Of a stretch of 64,000 nucleotides of DNA, positions 8,741 through 17,643 are shown piece after piece. A model generated the notes under the pieces. It saw only the letters and a program-made list of their open reading frames with translations, was not told where the DNA came from and did not search any database. The translations under genes were made by a program, and so were the position numbers. Position 1 is the stretch's first letter, and each line of letters opens with the position of its first letter. This DNA is from Leucobacter chromiisoli (lineage in GTDB: Bacteria > Actinomycetota > Actinomycetes > Actinomycetales > Microbacteriaceae), in assembly GCF_016522505.1 (NCBI RefSeq), contig NZ_JAEHOH010000006.1, forward strand, positions 124,001 to 188,000. Direction: 5' to 3'.

Positions 8741-8824
8741 GGGCTCGGCTCGCCCCCGCATCGTGGCGCGTGCATCGCCGTGCGCGTATCGTCGCAGGTC
8801 ATCGCCGCGGGCCCGCTCATGGGG

Positions 8825-10093
8825 TCACGGGGCGCTCCACCCGGGCGGCGTGACCGGGATCTCGACCAGGCGCCGCACCATGAGGGCGAGCGGATGCCCC
8901 GGGGCGATTCCCAGCGCCGTGCCGATGTGACGGCAGGCGACCGACTGCAGGCCGCGCATCCACCACATCCACGCGAGGAGCGTCAGCAGCGGAGGCCGCC
9001 GCTCCTCGGGCACGGAGCCGACGATGCCGCGCACCGCCTCGGTCGCGGCCCGCAGGCGCTCCCGATCGGGGGCCTCCGCCGTGAGCGAGGCGAGCAGGCG
9101 TCGCATCGACCCACCGCTGTCGGAGTCGACGGGGAGGTCGATGAAACGCGCGAGCCCGGAATCTCGCATGAGCTCCGCGACGAAGGCGGCCCTCGTGAGG
9201 ACCGACAGCACGAGCAGCAACCACTCCCCGGGGTGCTCGGCGCTGCGCACGGTCCGGGCGATCACCACCGCGTCCGCCTCGCCCGGCTCCGTCTGCAGCA
9301 ACTCGTCGATCAGGGCGGCGATCTCGACCGCGCGGGCGAGATGCGGCGCGTCGAGCCCTGAACCGGAGGCCGATGGGGGAGCGACCCCCGGTTCAGGGAG
9401 TCCAGGGGAAGAGAGGGCGTCGAGGGCGGCGCGCACCGCGGCGAGGCGCTCCGGAGGCGCGACGGCGATCTCGGCCAGGGCGGCGAGGTCGGGGACGGTC
9501 TCGCCCCGCGCCGCGGCCTCCCGGGCGATGGGGCTCTGCTCGATGTCGCTGAGCGGTCGACCCCCGGGCGGCGCGGCGGGATCGAGGTAGCTCGCCCACC
9601 CGTCCGGTGCCACGCAGCACAGCTCGCGGAGGCGCACGCCCTCTCGGCGAAGCCTGCGCTCGAGCCGCTCAGCGAGTCTGCGCCAGGGGGCGCCGCCCGC
9701 CTCTCGGAAGGTCTGCTCGCTCGTGATCACCAGCGCCGGAGGGTCGGACTCGGCGCCCGCGCTCCGGAGCACCGAGCAGATCATGTCGAGCAGCGCCCGC
9801 GTCTCGCGCGGTCCCTCGCCGGCGGGCAGGTCGAAGCGGGCGGCCGTGCCGGCCTGCTTGCCCGAGAACAGCACGAGGAACAGGCTGCCGGGCGCGGTGA
9901 ACCCCGCGATCTGCGGCAGGGCGGCGATGAAGTCGGCGGTGCCCTCGCAGCGGAGGACGCGCGGCCTCGGATGCGGAGGAGGGGACGCCGACGTCTGCGG
10001 TGCCCGCGCGCCATGCGGGGGCTGCCGGGGGAAGGACCGCGGGGTCTCACCCTGGGAAACGGTTGGGCGCTGGGAGATGTCGGTGCTGCTCAT
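8825..10093 (-). CDS. DUF4192 domain protein
   Basis: This 422-residue protein matches the actinobacterial DUF4192 pattern. A Pro-rich N-terminus (1-45) leads into TADFIAALPQIAGFTAPGSLFLVLFSGKQ, a central region with REGVRLRELCCVAPDGWASY, and a C-terminal helical part with TLLAWMWWMRGLQSVACRHIGTALGIAPGHPLA. The family is soluble and uncharacterised. Nothing in the neighbourhood (LysR gene convergent, sufU co-directional but 121 nt away) suggests a role. The start at 10093 has AGGA about 8 nt upstream, and no other strong start is visible. Confidence 0.75.
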   Translation of the reverse strand: MSSTDISQRPTVSQGETPRSFPRQPPHGARAPQTSASPPPHPRPRVLRCEGTADFIAALPQIAGFTAPGSLFLVLFSGKQAGTAARFDLPAGEGPRETRALLDMICSVLRSAGAESDPPALVITSEQTFREAGGAPWRRLAERLERRLRREGVRLRELCCVAPDGWASYLDPAAPPGGRPLSDIEQSPIAREAAARGETVPDLAALAEIAVAPPERLAAVRAALDALSSPGLPEPGVAPPSASGSGLDAPHLARAVEIAALIDELLQTEPGEADAVVIARTVRSAEHPGEWLLLVLSVLTRAAFVAELMRDSGLARFIDLPVDSDSGGSMRRLLASLTAEAPDRERLRAATEAVRGIVGSVPEERRPPLLTLLAWMWWMRGLQSVACRHIGTALGIAPGHPLALMVRRLVEIPVTPPGWSAP

Positions 10094-10214
10094 GCTCCGA
10101 TCCTGCGCCTCGCCCGGCGGCGCGGGGGCTTATGCACAGGAGAACGGCGCCGAAGAGGCGGGAACACGCCCTGTGAGCGGGGCCGAAGGGGCTCTCCTCC
10201 CGGCCTCGCGATCC

Positions 10215-10682
10215 CTAGCGCTGAGCGGCGACCTGCCGCAGATCGGCCTCCAGCGCCACCCACGAGAGCATCGCGCATTTGACGCGCATCACGAACTTCG
10301 AGACCCCCTGGAACGCGACGGCGTCGCCGAGCAGATCCTCGTCGGGATCCGCCTCGCCCCGCGACTGGATCATGTCCCGGAAGACGTCGATCCTGCGCTG
10401 CGCCTCCTCCACGTCCAGCTCGTCGTCGCGCACGAGCTGCGACAGCACCGAGGCCGAGGCCATCGAGATCGAGCAGCCCTGCCCCTCCCAGGCCAGACCG
10501 TCGATGCGACCCGTCTCCGGATCCACGGCGATGCTCAGCGTGAGCTCGTCGCCGCAGCTCGGGTTGAACTCGTGGTGCGAGGCCGTGAGCGACCCCTCGG
10601 CCGCGTCGAGCTCGCCCTTGCCGATCGGCCGCTTCGAGTGATCCAGGATCACCTCCTGGTACAGCCCGTCGAGTGCGCTCAC
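10215..10682 (-). CDS. sufU: SufU-type iron-sulfur assembly / sulfur-transfer protein
   Basis: The 155-residue product starts with GTG 10682 (VSALDGLYQEVILDHSKRP) and overlaps the upstream sufS stop by 4 nt. It carries the SufU zinc site: Cys43 and Asp45 in NPSCGDE, Cys70 in GQGCSIS and Cys136 in VKCAMLSW. SufU proteins take persulfide sulfur from SufS and pass it to the SufBCD scaffold. The longer insert between the second and third cysteine (71-135) is typical of SufU as opposed to IscU. No sufBCD genes are in this window. Confidence 0.94.
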   Translation of the reverse strand: MSALDGLYQEVILDHSKRPIGKGELDAAEGSLTASHHEFNPSCGDELTLSIAVDPETGRIDGLAWEGQGCSISMASASVLSQLVRDDELDVEEAQRRIDVFRDMIQSRGEADPDEDLLGDAVAFQGVSKFVMRVKCAMLSWVALEADLRQVAAQR

Positions 10683-11989
10683 GCCGATCCCTCCAATCCG
10701 AAGTACCGCTGTGCGCCGCGGATCGCGTCGAGGAAGCGGTCGATCTCCTCCTCGGTCGTGGTCACGTGCACGCTCGCACGCGTCGTCGAGGTCACTCCGA
10801 GCGCGCGGTGCAGCGGCTGCGCGCAGTGGTGGCCGACCCGCACCAGCACCCCCTGCTCGTCGAGGAACTGCCCGACGTCGTGCGCGTGCAGCCCCGCGAC
10901 CTCGACCGCCGCGAGCGCCACGCGCCGCGACGTGTCGGCCGGGCCGATGAGCCGCAGGCCGGGGTTCGCCGCGATCCCGTCGACCAGGCGTTCGACGAGC
11001 TCGTGCTCCCGCGCCGCGGCCCGATCCATGCCGATCGCACGCGAGAACTCCACGGCCGCGCCGAGACCGACGACCTGCGAGACGGGCTGCGTGCCCGCCT
11101 CGAAGCGCAGCGGAGGCGGCATGAACTCGGCGCTCTCCATCGTGACCCGGGTGATCATCGACCCGCCGGTGCGGGCGGGCGGCAGCGCGGCAAGCATCTC
11201 GGGCCTGCCGTAGAGCACGCCGATCCCGTTCGGGCCGAGCATCTTGTGCCCCGAGAACGCCGCGAAGTCGACGCCGAGCTCTGCGAAGTCCACCGGGATG
11301 TGCGGCACCGACTGGCAGGCGTCGAGCACGGTGATCGCGCCGACGGAGCGGGCGAGCTCCACGAGATCGGCGACCGGGGCGAGATACCCGGTGGTGTTCG
11401 AGACGTGCGAGAAGGCGAAGAGCCGGGTGCGCGCGGTCAGCGCTTCGCGGGCGTCGTCGAGCGTCCAGGTGCCGTCCTCGCACGCCGGGATCCAGCGCAG
11501 GCGGGCGCCGGTCTTCGCGGCGAGCCGCTGCCACGGGACGAGGTTCGCGTGGTGCTCGGCCTCGGTGACCAGGATCTCGTCGCCCGAGCCGAGCGCGAAC
11601 CGCTCCGAGCCGTCGACCCCGAGCCCCGCGTTCGCCTCGCCGATGCCGAGCGCGACGGTGTTCAGCGCGTCGGTGGCGTTCTCGGCCCATATGATCTGCT
11701 CGGGCATCCCGGCTCCGACGAAATCGGCGACCGCGGCCCGGGCGCCCTCGAAGAGGCCCGTCGCGGCTCCCACCGCCTGACTCGTGCCGCGGTGCACCGC
11801 GGCGTTCGCGGAGACCAGGAAGCTTCGTTCGGCGTCGAGCACGCTGAGCGGCCGCTGCGAGGTCGCGGCCGAGTCGAGGTAGGCGACGGGTCGGCCCCCG
11901 CTCTCGGGGAGGTCGGCGAAGTAGGGGAACGCCGCGCGAAGCTCGGCGACTTCCGCTGGGGTGATCGCGGGTGCAGGCATACCGTCCAT
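10679..11989 (-). CDS. sufS: SufS-type cysteine desulfurase
   Basis: A group II cysteine desulfurase of 436 residues. The N-terminal FPYFADLPESGGRPVAYLDSAATSQRP, the EAEHHANLVPWQ motif, the PLP lysine in AFSGHKMLGPNG, TGGSMI, and the active-site cysteine in RVGHHCAQPL are all present. SufS mobilises sulfur from cysteine and hands it to SufU, whose gene follows with a 4-nt overlap. ATG 11989 gives the full protein; ATG 11980 is an alternative. It belongs to the group with a short active-site loop and so differs from the NifS copy at 4762-5967. Confidence 0.95.
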   Translation of the reverse strand: MDGMPAPAITPAEVAELRAAFPYFADLPESGGRPVAYLDSAATSQRPLSVLDAERSFLVSANAAVHRGTSQAVGAATGLFEGARAAVADFVGAGMPEQIIWAENATDALNTVALGIGEANAGLGVDGSERFALGSGDEILVTEAEHHANLVPWQRLAAKTGARLRWIPACEDGTWTLDDAREALTARTRLFAFSHVSNTTGYLAPVADLVELARSVGAITVLDACQSVPHIPVDFAELGVDFAAFSGHKMLGPNGIGVLYGRPEMLAALPPARTGGSMITRVTMESAEFMPPPLRFEAGTQPVSQVVGLGAAVEFSRAIGMDRAAAREHELVERLVDGIAANPGLRLIGPADTSRRVALAAVEVAGLHAHDVGQFLDEQGVLVRVGHHCAQPLHRALGVTSTTRASVHVTTTEEEIDRFLDAIRGAQRYFGLEGSA

Positions 11990-12010
11990 TCTCTCACTCG
12001 GCGGGCTCGT

Positions 12011-12114
12011 GCGCAGGTTCTCGGGGCTCGCGCGCAGGTTCTCGCGGCGGTCCCGGGTGCCCCCTGCGCAGGTTCTCGGGGTGGTCCCGGGTGCCCCGTG
12101 CGCAGTTCTCGGGG
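12011..12114. repeat. Degenerate tandem repeats between sufS and the TRIC gene
   Basis: The unit GCGCAGGTTCTCGGGG recurs at 12011-12026, 12032-12047 (two changes), 12066-12081 and 12100-12114 (one base shorter). GGTCCCGGGTGCCCC is interspersed at about 12050 and 12083. The block fills the divergent sufS/TRIC intergenic space. No coding capacity is evident. Confidence 0.7.
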
Positions 12115-12247
12115 CCGTGCCCGGGTTCCCCGCCCGCAGGGAGTGGAACGGAGGCGGCGCCCCGCGTATTCCGGGTGCTCGGCGGTCCTGTCCCGCACCT
12201 TCCGGCCCGCCCCCTCCGCGATCCGGTCCGCGCCCTCCGCGGTTCAG

Positions 12248-12253
12248 TAGGAT
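12248..12253 (+). promoter_or_regulatory. -10 hexamer TAGGAT of the TRIC gene
   Basis: TAGGAT is followed by 7 nt and then GTG 12261, with no ribosome binding site between, so the transcript is probably leaderless. This also sets the start. Confidence 0.5.
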
Positions 12254-12260
12254 CGAGCGC

Positions 12261-12899
12261 GTGATCGGAACCGTGGTCTACGAGATCCTGCAGTTCGCGG
12301 GCATCCTCGCCTTCGCCATCTCGGGCGCGCTCGTCGGCGTGCGCCGGCGGCTCGACCTGCTCGGGGTGATCGTGGTCGGCACCTTCACGGGTGTCGGAGG
12401 CGGCGTGATCCGGGATCTCGTGCTCGGCGTGCACCCGCCCGTCTCCTTCGTCTACTGGCCGAACCTCGCCGTCGCCGTCGGCGGCTCGCTCGCCGTGTTC
12501 TTCATGCACCCGGGGATCACGCGGATCCGGTACTTCGAGGTCGTGTTCGACGCGTTCGGCCTCGGCCTCTTCTCCGCGAACGGGGCCGCGGTCGCCTTCG
12601 CATCGGGGGAGAGCCCGCTCACCGCGATCCTCGTCGGCACGATCACGGCGATCGGGGGAGGGGTGATCCGGGACGTGCTCGTGAACACCGTGCCCGGTGT
12701 GCTGACCCGCGAGCTCTACGCCGTCTCGGCGCTCACCGGGGCGGGCCTCTCCGTGCTGCTCATGGCGTGCGGCGGCCACGTGATCCTGGGCTCGCTCGTC
12801 GGAGGAGCCGTCGCGATCGCGCTGCGGCTCGTCTCGGTCTCCCGGGGCTGGCACCTGCCGAAGCCGCGCATCGCGCGCGAGGAGGAGCACCGGGACTGA
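12261..12899 (+). CDS. TRIC/UPF0126-family membrane protein (YicG-like)
   Basis: A 212-residue integral membrane protein with about seven helices, built from two repeated halves, each carrying the glycine-rich signature GGGVIRD (first half FTGVGGGVIRDLVLG, second ITAIGGGVIRDVLVN). This is the bacterial TRIC channel fold (UPF0126, YadS/YicG). Family members have been described as trimeric cation channels, and some as glycine transporters; the substrate here is unknown. The C-terminal tail is charged and cytoplasmic. The gene stands alone, convergent with an MFS gene and separated from it by a large palindrome. Confidence 0.88.
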   Translation: MIGTVVYEILQFAGILAFAISGALVGVRRRLDLLGVIVVGTFTGVGGGVIRDLVLGVHPPVSFVYWPNLAVAVGGSLAVFFMHPGITRIRYFEVVFDAFGLGLFSANGAAVAFASGESPLTAILVGTITAIGGGVIRDVLVNTVPGVLTRELYAVSALTGAGLSVLLMACGGHVILGSLVGGAVAIALRLVSVSRGWHLPKPRIAREEEHRD

Positions 12900-12940
12900 G
12901 GGGCGGGTGTGCGGGATCCCGGCCCCGATCGTCGCGATCC

Positions 12941-13017
12941 CGTGCGTCGGAGAAAATCGGATCCGTCGGAGTTTTGCCCGGCACTTCCTCCGACATTCGC
13001 GGGTTCTCCGACGCACG
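12941..13017. terminator. Large nested palindrome between convergent genes (terminator or repeat element)
   Basis: Outer arms CGTGCGTCGGAGAA (12941-12954) and TTCTCCGACGCACG (13004-13017) pair perfectly over 14 bp. Inner arms GTCGGAG (12965-12971) and CTCCGAC (12988-12994) pair too. It lies between convergent genes ending at 12899 and 13087, so it may stop transcription both ways. There is no T-tract. Confidence 0.6.
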
Positions 13018-13086
13018 CGGCCCTTCGCAGCGACTCGACCCACCGTACGCCCACAGCCCGGATCAGCCCATCGCCCAGCCCACTGC

Positions 13087-14322
13087 TCAACCCACCGTGC
13101 GGCTCCGGCCGCGATCCCGGCCCGGCGGCGTGAGGAACCAGTTCGCGACGCCGGCCGCGAGCGCCAGCGCACCAGCGCAGGCGGGCAGGAGCATCGCCGG
13201 CGCGGTGCCCGCCTGCTCGGCGACGAGGCCAGTGATCGCGGCCGCCGCCGACTGGCCGAGGGTGATCCCGGATCCGAGCATCGTCATCACGGTGGCGGAT
13301 CGCCCCTCCGGGCTGCGCTGCGCGCCGAAGCTGTAGAGCGTGACGAGCAGCGGGCCGATCCCGATGCCCGTGATCGCGAGGCCGAGCGCGACGCCCCCGA
13401 GGTCTCGGGCCGCCGAGAGCACGACCTCGCCCGCCACGATGAACCCGGCGAAGAGCAGCCAGCGGTAGCGCAGGGTGAACCTCGGCGAGAAGAGGGCCAC
13501 GCAGATGGCCAGGATCGCCGAGCCGACCCCCATGATCCCGTAGAGCAGGCCGGCGCTCTCGGGTGAGCCGCGATCCTGCATGAACGCCGTCAGCGAGGTG
13601 AGGGTGGTGCCGAAGACGAGGCCGACGGTGAGGATGCCGAACACGATCACGAGCAGCCGCGGGCGCCGGAGCTCCGCCGCCGGGGCGAGCACCGCGGCGC
13701 GCTCCGAGGCCGACCGGGCGGGAGCGCCCGTGCGGTGCAGCGCGAACGCGGTCACGAAGAAGAGCGTGAGCACGGCGGCGCCGGCGATGGGCGCCCACGC
13801 CCCGAACGCGGTGGCGAGCACCCCGACGATGACGGGGCCGAACACGAAGACGACCTCGTCGGCCGCCGATTCGTAGGCGAGCACGGTGCTCACCGTGCGG
13901 GGTCGGCGCTCCGGGGGCAGCTGCGTCGCGATGATCGTCACGAGCCGAGAGCGGGACATCGGCGAGGTCTGCGGCCCCGAGGCCCCCACGAGGAACGCGG
14001 CGGCGAACACCGCCCAGATCGAGAGCGGGCTGTACGCGGCCCAGGCCAGCGCGCCGAGCGACGCGCTGTTGACGACGGCGGTGATGAGCAGCGTCGGGCG
14101 CTGGCCGAAGCGGTCGGCCGCGGCGCCGAGCAGCGGCCCGAAGCACGCGGACCCGACCCCCACCACCGCGGATCCCAGCCCGCCGAGCTCGACCGAGCCC
14201 CGCGCGGAGACGATGAGGGTCAGCACGCCCACGACCATCATCGCGAACGGCACGCGCGCGATCAGGGCGAGCGGGAAGTAGGCGACGCCCGTGCGCGACA
14301 GGAGCGTCGCCTCGGCGCTCAG
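13087..14322 (-). CDS. Major facilitator superfamily transporter, probable CTG start
   Basis: A 12-helix MFS protein of about 411 residues (SAEATLLSRTGVAYFPLALIA, then GPLLGAAADRFGQRP as the loop 2-3 motif, and similar). Substrate unknown. The natural N-terminus begins at CTG 14322, whose CTGA overlaps the stop of the upstream DsbA-like gene. No ATG, GTG or TTG occurs in frame near it, and the next standard start (the double ATG in VPFAMMVV) would cut helix 1 in half. An AGGGGG lies 7 nt before the CTG. A rare CTG start with translational coupling is therefore the best reading. It forms an operon with the DsbA-like gene. Confidence 0.8.
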   Translation of the reverse strand: MSAEATLLSRTGVAYFPLALIARVPFAMMVVGVLTLIVSARGSVELGGLGSAVVGVGSACFGPLLGAAADRFGQRPTLLITAVVNSASLGALAWAAYSPLSIWAVFAAAFLVGASGPQTSPMSRSRLVTIIATQLPPERRPRTVSTVLAYESAADEVVFVFGPVIVGVLATAFGAWAPIAGAAVLTLFFVTAFALHRTGAPARSASERAAVLAPAAELRRPRLLVIVFGILTVGLVFGTTLTSLTAFMQDRGSPESAGLLYGIMGVGSAILAICVALFSPRFTLRYRWLLFAGFIVAGEVVLSAARDLGGVALGLAITGIGIGPLLVTLYSFGAQRSPEGRSATVMTMLGSGITLGQSAAAAITGLVAEQAGTAPAMLLPACAGALALAAGVANWFLTPPGRDRGRSRTVG

Positions 14323-15428
14323 AGCCGCACCCCCTGCTCGGCGAGGAAGTCGCGGAACGCGGCGGGATCGGCCGGATCGCCCGGGTAGGGCGCTCCGTTC
14401 ACGACCGCGAGGGGCGTGCCCTCGACGCGCAGCCCGGGATCCTGCGCGCCCGGCACGGGGTTGGCGGAGATCCAGCTGCCGAGCGCCTGGGCGAACGGGA
14501 CGAAGCGCTCGGCCTCGATGCAGGATCGCGCCTCGTCGCCGAGCCCGCCGGTCGCGTGCCCGAGCAGCTCGCCGATCTCGCGGTTGTCGTATCCCGGCGT
14601 GTTCTCGGGAGGCTGCACGGTCGGGTCGAGGAGCGCGCGGTGGGCGCTCCACGCGTCCGCGGGCTGCGCGTCGGCGACGCAGGCCACCGCGGCGGCGGCG
14701 CGCGACGAGTAGGAACTGCCCTGCGAGACGGAGTCGAGGAAGGTGAGCGGGTGGATCTCCAGCGTCGCCTCGCCGGCGTTCACGGCCTCCTCGAGCGCGT
14801 CGCCCGACGCCTCCTCGAAGACGGCGCAGTAGGGGCAGCGGTAGTCGACGTAGAGGCGGATGTCGGTGGGACCGCTCGCGCGGTCGGCCTCGAGGGGGCT
14901 CGGCAGCGCGTTGTGCGCGGGCGCATCGGAGCGCCGCGCCGACATCCCCTCCTCGAGGAGGATGCCGCCCGTGGCCATGTTGCGCGGCCACTCGACGGCG
15001 AGCTGCTGCTCGGGATCGGCGCCCGGCGCCGAGCCGGCACCGGCTCCCGCGGTGGGCCCGTCGGGCGCCAGGAGCGCGGCCGTCGCGAGGACTCCGGAGG
15101 CCAGCGCGACCGCGACTGCGAGACCCCCGGCGACGACGCCGGCGACGCTCGGCCAGATCGGACGCGTCCGCCGGGCGAGCGAGACCGCCCCGAGCGCGAG
15201 CGCCGCGATGCCGATCACCGCTCCGGCGACGGTGAAGGGGCTGAAGTAGAGGGCGGCGACGCCGGAGGTGAGGAGCGCGGCGAGACCCGCCGCCATCGCG
15301 GCGACACCGAGGCCCCCGCCGCGCACGGGACGAGCGGCGCCGGCGAAGGGGTTCGGCGGCGGGCCGGACGGGCCAGGCGCGCCGGCGACGGGTTCGGTGC
15401 CGCGGTGGGTCTGGGGCTCATCGCTCAT
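14319..15428 (-). CDS. Membrane-anchored DsbA-like thioredoxin-fold protein
   Basis: The 369-residue protein has a Pro/Gly-rich cytoplasmic start, about three transmembrane helices (about 41-62, 64-85 and 92-120; the first two resemble a DUF4190-type segment), and an extracytoplasmic thioredoxin fold with the redox motif CPYC at 198-201 (YVDYRCPYC) and a cis-proline region EGTPLAVVNG near 345. Two further cysteines (in VACVAD and RSCIEAE) may form a second disulfide. It probably makes or shuffles disulfides outside the membrane. It is the first gene of a two-gene operon with the MFS transporter. Confidence 0.85.
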   Translation of the reverse strand: MSDEPQTHRGTEPVAGAPGPSGPPPNPFAGAARPVRGGGLGVAAMAAGLAALLTSGVAALYFSPFTVAGAVIGIAALALGAVSLARRTRPIWPSVAGVVAGGLAVAVALASGVLATAALLAPDGPTAGAGAGSAPGADPEQQLAVEWPRNMATGGILLEEGMSARRSDAPAHNALPSPLEADRASGPTDIRLYVDYRCPYCAVFEEASGDALEEAVNAGEATLEIHPLTFLDSVSQGSSYSSRAAAAVACVADAQPADAWSAHRALLDPTVQPPENTPGYDNREIGELLGHATGGLGDEARSCIEAERFVPFAQALGSWISANPVPGAQDPGLRVEGTPLAVVNGAPYPGDPADPAAFRDFLAEQGVRL

Positions 15429-15510
15429 GCTCCGATTCTCCCAGGTCCGAGCCCGGTCCCCGGCCCGCTCCTCGTCCGGCGCCGCGGCCCGGGGGCGCCG
15501 CGTCCGGGAC

Positions 15511-15516
15511 TACGAT
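15511..15516 (+). promoter_or_regulatory. -10 hexamer TACGAT of rsmI
   Basis: TACGAT is followed by 6 nt (GGAGAC) and ATG 15523. The short purine run is too close to serve as a normal ribosome binding site. Confidence 0.45.
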
Positions 15517-15522
15517 GGAGAC

Positions 15523-16359
15523 ATGATCCTGCTCGCCGCGACCCCCATCGGCAACCTGGGGGACGCCTCGCCGCGGCTGCGGGAGGTTCTGGCGAGCGCC
15601 CGCGTGATCGCGGCGGAGGACACCCGTCGTACGGCGCAGCTGCTGCGCCTGCTCGAGATCGACGCCCGCCCCGAACTCGTGGCCCTGCACGATCATAACG
15701 AGCACGACCGCGCCGGGGCGCTCGTCGAGCGTGCGGTCGACGAGGACATCGTGCTCGTGAGCGACGCCGGCATGCCGACCGTGTCGGATCCGGGCTTCAG
15801 GGTGGTGCAGCTCGCGGCCGAGCGGGGCGTGCCGGTCAGCGCGATCCCCGGCCCGAGCGCCGTCGTGACCGCGCTGGCGGTGGCCGGCCTGCCGACCGAC
15901 CGCTTCGCCTTCGAGGGCTTCCTGCCGCGCAAGGCCGGGGAGCGATCCCGGGCCCTCTCGGCGCTCGCCGCGGAGCGCCGCACGCTCGTCTTCTTCGAGG
16001 CGCCCACCCGCCTGGCCGATACGCTCGCGGCGCTCGCGGGAGCCTTCGGCCCCGAACGCCCCGCGGCGGTGTGCCGCGAGCTCACGAAGCTGCACGAAGA
16101 GGTGCGCCGCGGCACGCTCGGCGGGCTGGCCGAGTGGGCGGCCGGCGGCGTGCGCGGCGAGATCGTGCTGGTGGTCGGGGGCGCTCCGGAGCAGGAGGTC
16201 TCGGCGGAGGCCGCGCTCGACGAGGTGCGCCGCCGCGTCGCGGACGGCGAGCGGCTGAAGGACGCCGCGCGGGCCGTGGCGGAGGCGACGGGCCGCTCGA
16301 GCCGAGAGCTCTACGCCGCGGCCCTCGCCGCGCGCCAGGAGCAGGAGGAGTCGCGGTGA
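15523..16359 (+). CDS. rsmI: 16S rRNA (cytidine1402-2'-O)-methyltransferase
   Basis: A tetrapyrrole-methylase-fold RNA methyltransferase of 278 residues. RsmI methylates the ribose of C1402 in the decoding centre with S-adenosylmethionine. Family motifs are LLAATPIGNLGDAS at the start, AEDTRRTAQLL, DHNEHDR, VSDAGMPTVSDPG, IPGPSAVVTALAVAGLP, FEGFLPRK, FFEAPTRL, RELTKLHEE and RGEIVLVVGG. The stop overlaps the next gene by 4 nt (GTGA). Confidence 0.96.
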   Translation: MILLAATPIGNLGDASPRLREVLASARVIAAEDTRRTAQLLRLLEIDARPELVALHDHNEHDRAGALVERAVDEDIVLVSDAGMPTVSDPGFRVVQLAAERGVPVSAIPGPSAVVTALAVAGLPTDRFAFEGFLPRKAGERSRALSALAAERRTLVFFEAPTRLADTLAALAGAFGPERPAAVCRELTKLHEEVRRGTLGGLAEWAAGGVRGEIVLVVGGAPEQEVSAEAALDEVRRRVADGERLKDAARAVAEATGRSSRELYAAALAARQEQEESR

Positions 16360-16880
16360 CGGGGACGGACTCGAACGGGAGCGGGAGCATGCCCGGGGCC
16401 GGGAGCGGCACCGCGGGCCCGCTGAGGAGATCGGTGCGGACCGAGCTGTGGCGGCTCGTGCTCGTCGTGCTCTGGCTCGGGATGGTCGCAGCGATCTCCT
16501 TCATCGAGGCGCCGCTCAAGTTCCAGGCCCCCGGCATCACGATCCCCCTCGGTCTCGGCATCGGGCGGCTCGTCTTCGCGGCGCTGAACATCGCCGAGGC
16601 CGCGCTGCTCGTCGCGTTCACGGTGCTGAGCCTCTGGCCCTCGGCGGTCAGGATCGCCGGCGCGCGGCTCTTCGCCTGGTCGGCGCTCGCCGTCGTCTTC
16701 GTCGTCAAGATCGCGGTCGTGCGGCCGCCGCTGAACGCCCGCACCGACCTCGTGCTCGCCGGAGCGGACCCCGGGCAGTCGCCGTGGCACTACGTCTACA
16801 TCGCCTGCGACCTGGTGACCATGGCGCTGCTCGTGATCCTCGCCGTGCTGACGGCCCGCGCGGTGCTGCGCCGGCTCTGA
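16356..16880 (+). CDS. Small four-helix membrane protein, unknown function
   Basis: The GTG at 16356 overlaps the rsmI stop and gives 174 residues. A Gly/Ser-rich N-terminus (1-30) is followed by four predicted helices (about 36-55, 72-95, 103-122, 150-172). The most conserved-looking part is FIEAPLKFQAPGITIPLGLGIGR at the end of helix 1. The layout is loosely like the DUF4149/TMEM205 group, but I cannot assign it. Coupling to rsmI is by position only. Confidence 0.7.
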   Translation: MTGTDSNGSGSMPGAGSGTAGPLRRSVRTELWRLVLVVLWLGMVAAISFIEAPLKFQAPGITIPLGLGIGRLVFAALNIAEAALLVAFTVLSLWPSAVRIAGARLFAWSALAVVFVVKIAVVRPPLNARTDLVLAGADPGQSPWHYVYIACDLVTMALLVILAVLTARAVLRRL

Positions 16881-16956
16881 CCGCGCGAGAGAAGGGGCCA
16901 GGGCTGAGGAAGAGCCCGGGCGAGGAGCGGTCGAGGAGCGGGAGGAGAGCCCCGGA

Positions 16957-17637
16957 TTAGGCCCCGCGGCCGCCCTCCGCGAAGCCGTCGGCGAACTCCT
17001 GTCCCGTGAGGGCGTGGATCGCGGACATGATGCGCTCGGTCGCCTCGTGCCGCGCGCGACCGGCGGGGAGACCCGCGAGGTCGTCCAGGGGCACGGGATC
17101 GCCGAAGCGCACCTCCATGCGCGGAGGCCGGCCGGTCGCGGGATCCCGCAGCGTCCGGTTCGTGCCGACGAGGCCGACCGGGATCACGGCCGCGCCCGTC
17201 TCGAGCGCCATCCAGGCGGCGCCGGTGCGCCCGCGATGCAGACGGCCGTCGCGCGATCGGCTGCCCTCGGGGAACACGGCGAACACCTGGCCGGCGGCCA
17301 GGACGTCGCGCCCCGCCTCGAGCGCGGCCTGAGCCGCGGCGCCCGCCTCCCGGTGCACGGGCACCGCGCCGATGCTGCGGAAGAACCACCCGCCGAGGCG
17401 GCCCTGGAAGAGGGAGGCCTTCGCGAGGAACTGGACCTCGCGGGTCGCGAACGAGGGGATCAGGATCGTGTCGATGCCCGAGAGGTGGTTGCTCGCGAGC
17501 AGCACCGGCCCCGTCGCGGGGATGCGCGACGCCCCCGAGATCCGCGGGCGGAACCGCAGGTGCAGCAGGGGACGGAGCACCGCGCGGCCGATCGTGAACA
17601 CGACGCCGGGGCGCGGGGGCGGGGCGTCGGTCGGCAT
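16957..17637 (-). CDS. 1-acyl-sn-glycerol-3-phosphate acyltransferase-like protein
   Basis: A PlsC-family acyltransferase of 226 residues. The catalytic HX4D box is NHLSGID (His51, Asp56), block II is about FFRSIGAVPVHR, and block III is VFAVFPEGSRSRDG, followed by GAAWMALETGAAVIPVGLVGTN. Such proteins add the second acyl chain in phospholipid synthesis at the inner membrane face. The exact acceptor cannot be told, as actinobacteria carry several paralogues. The gene is monocistronic, with its own promoter next to the FKBP gene's upstream region. Confidence 0.88.
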   Translation of the reverse strand: MPTDAPPPRPGVVFTIGRAVLRPLLHLRFRPRISGASRIPATGPVLLASNHLSGIDTILIPSFATREVQFLAKASLFQGRLGGWFFRSIGAVPVHREAGAAAQAALEAGRDVLAAGQVFAVFPEGSRSRDGRLHRGRTGAAWMALETGAAVIPVGLVGTNRTLRDPATGRPPRMEVRFGDPVPLDDLAGLPAGRARHEATERIMSAIHALTGQEFADGFAEGGRGA

Positions 17638-17643
17638 GCACCG

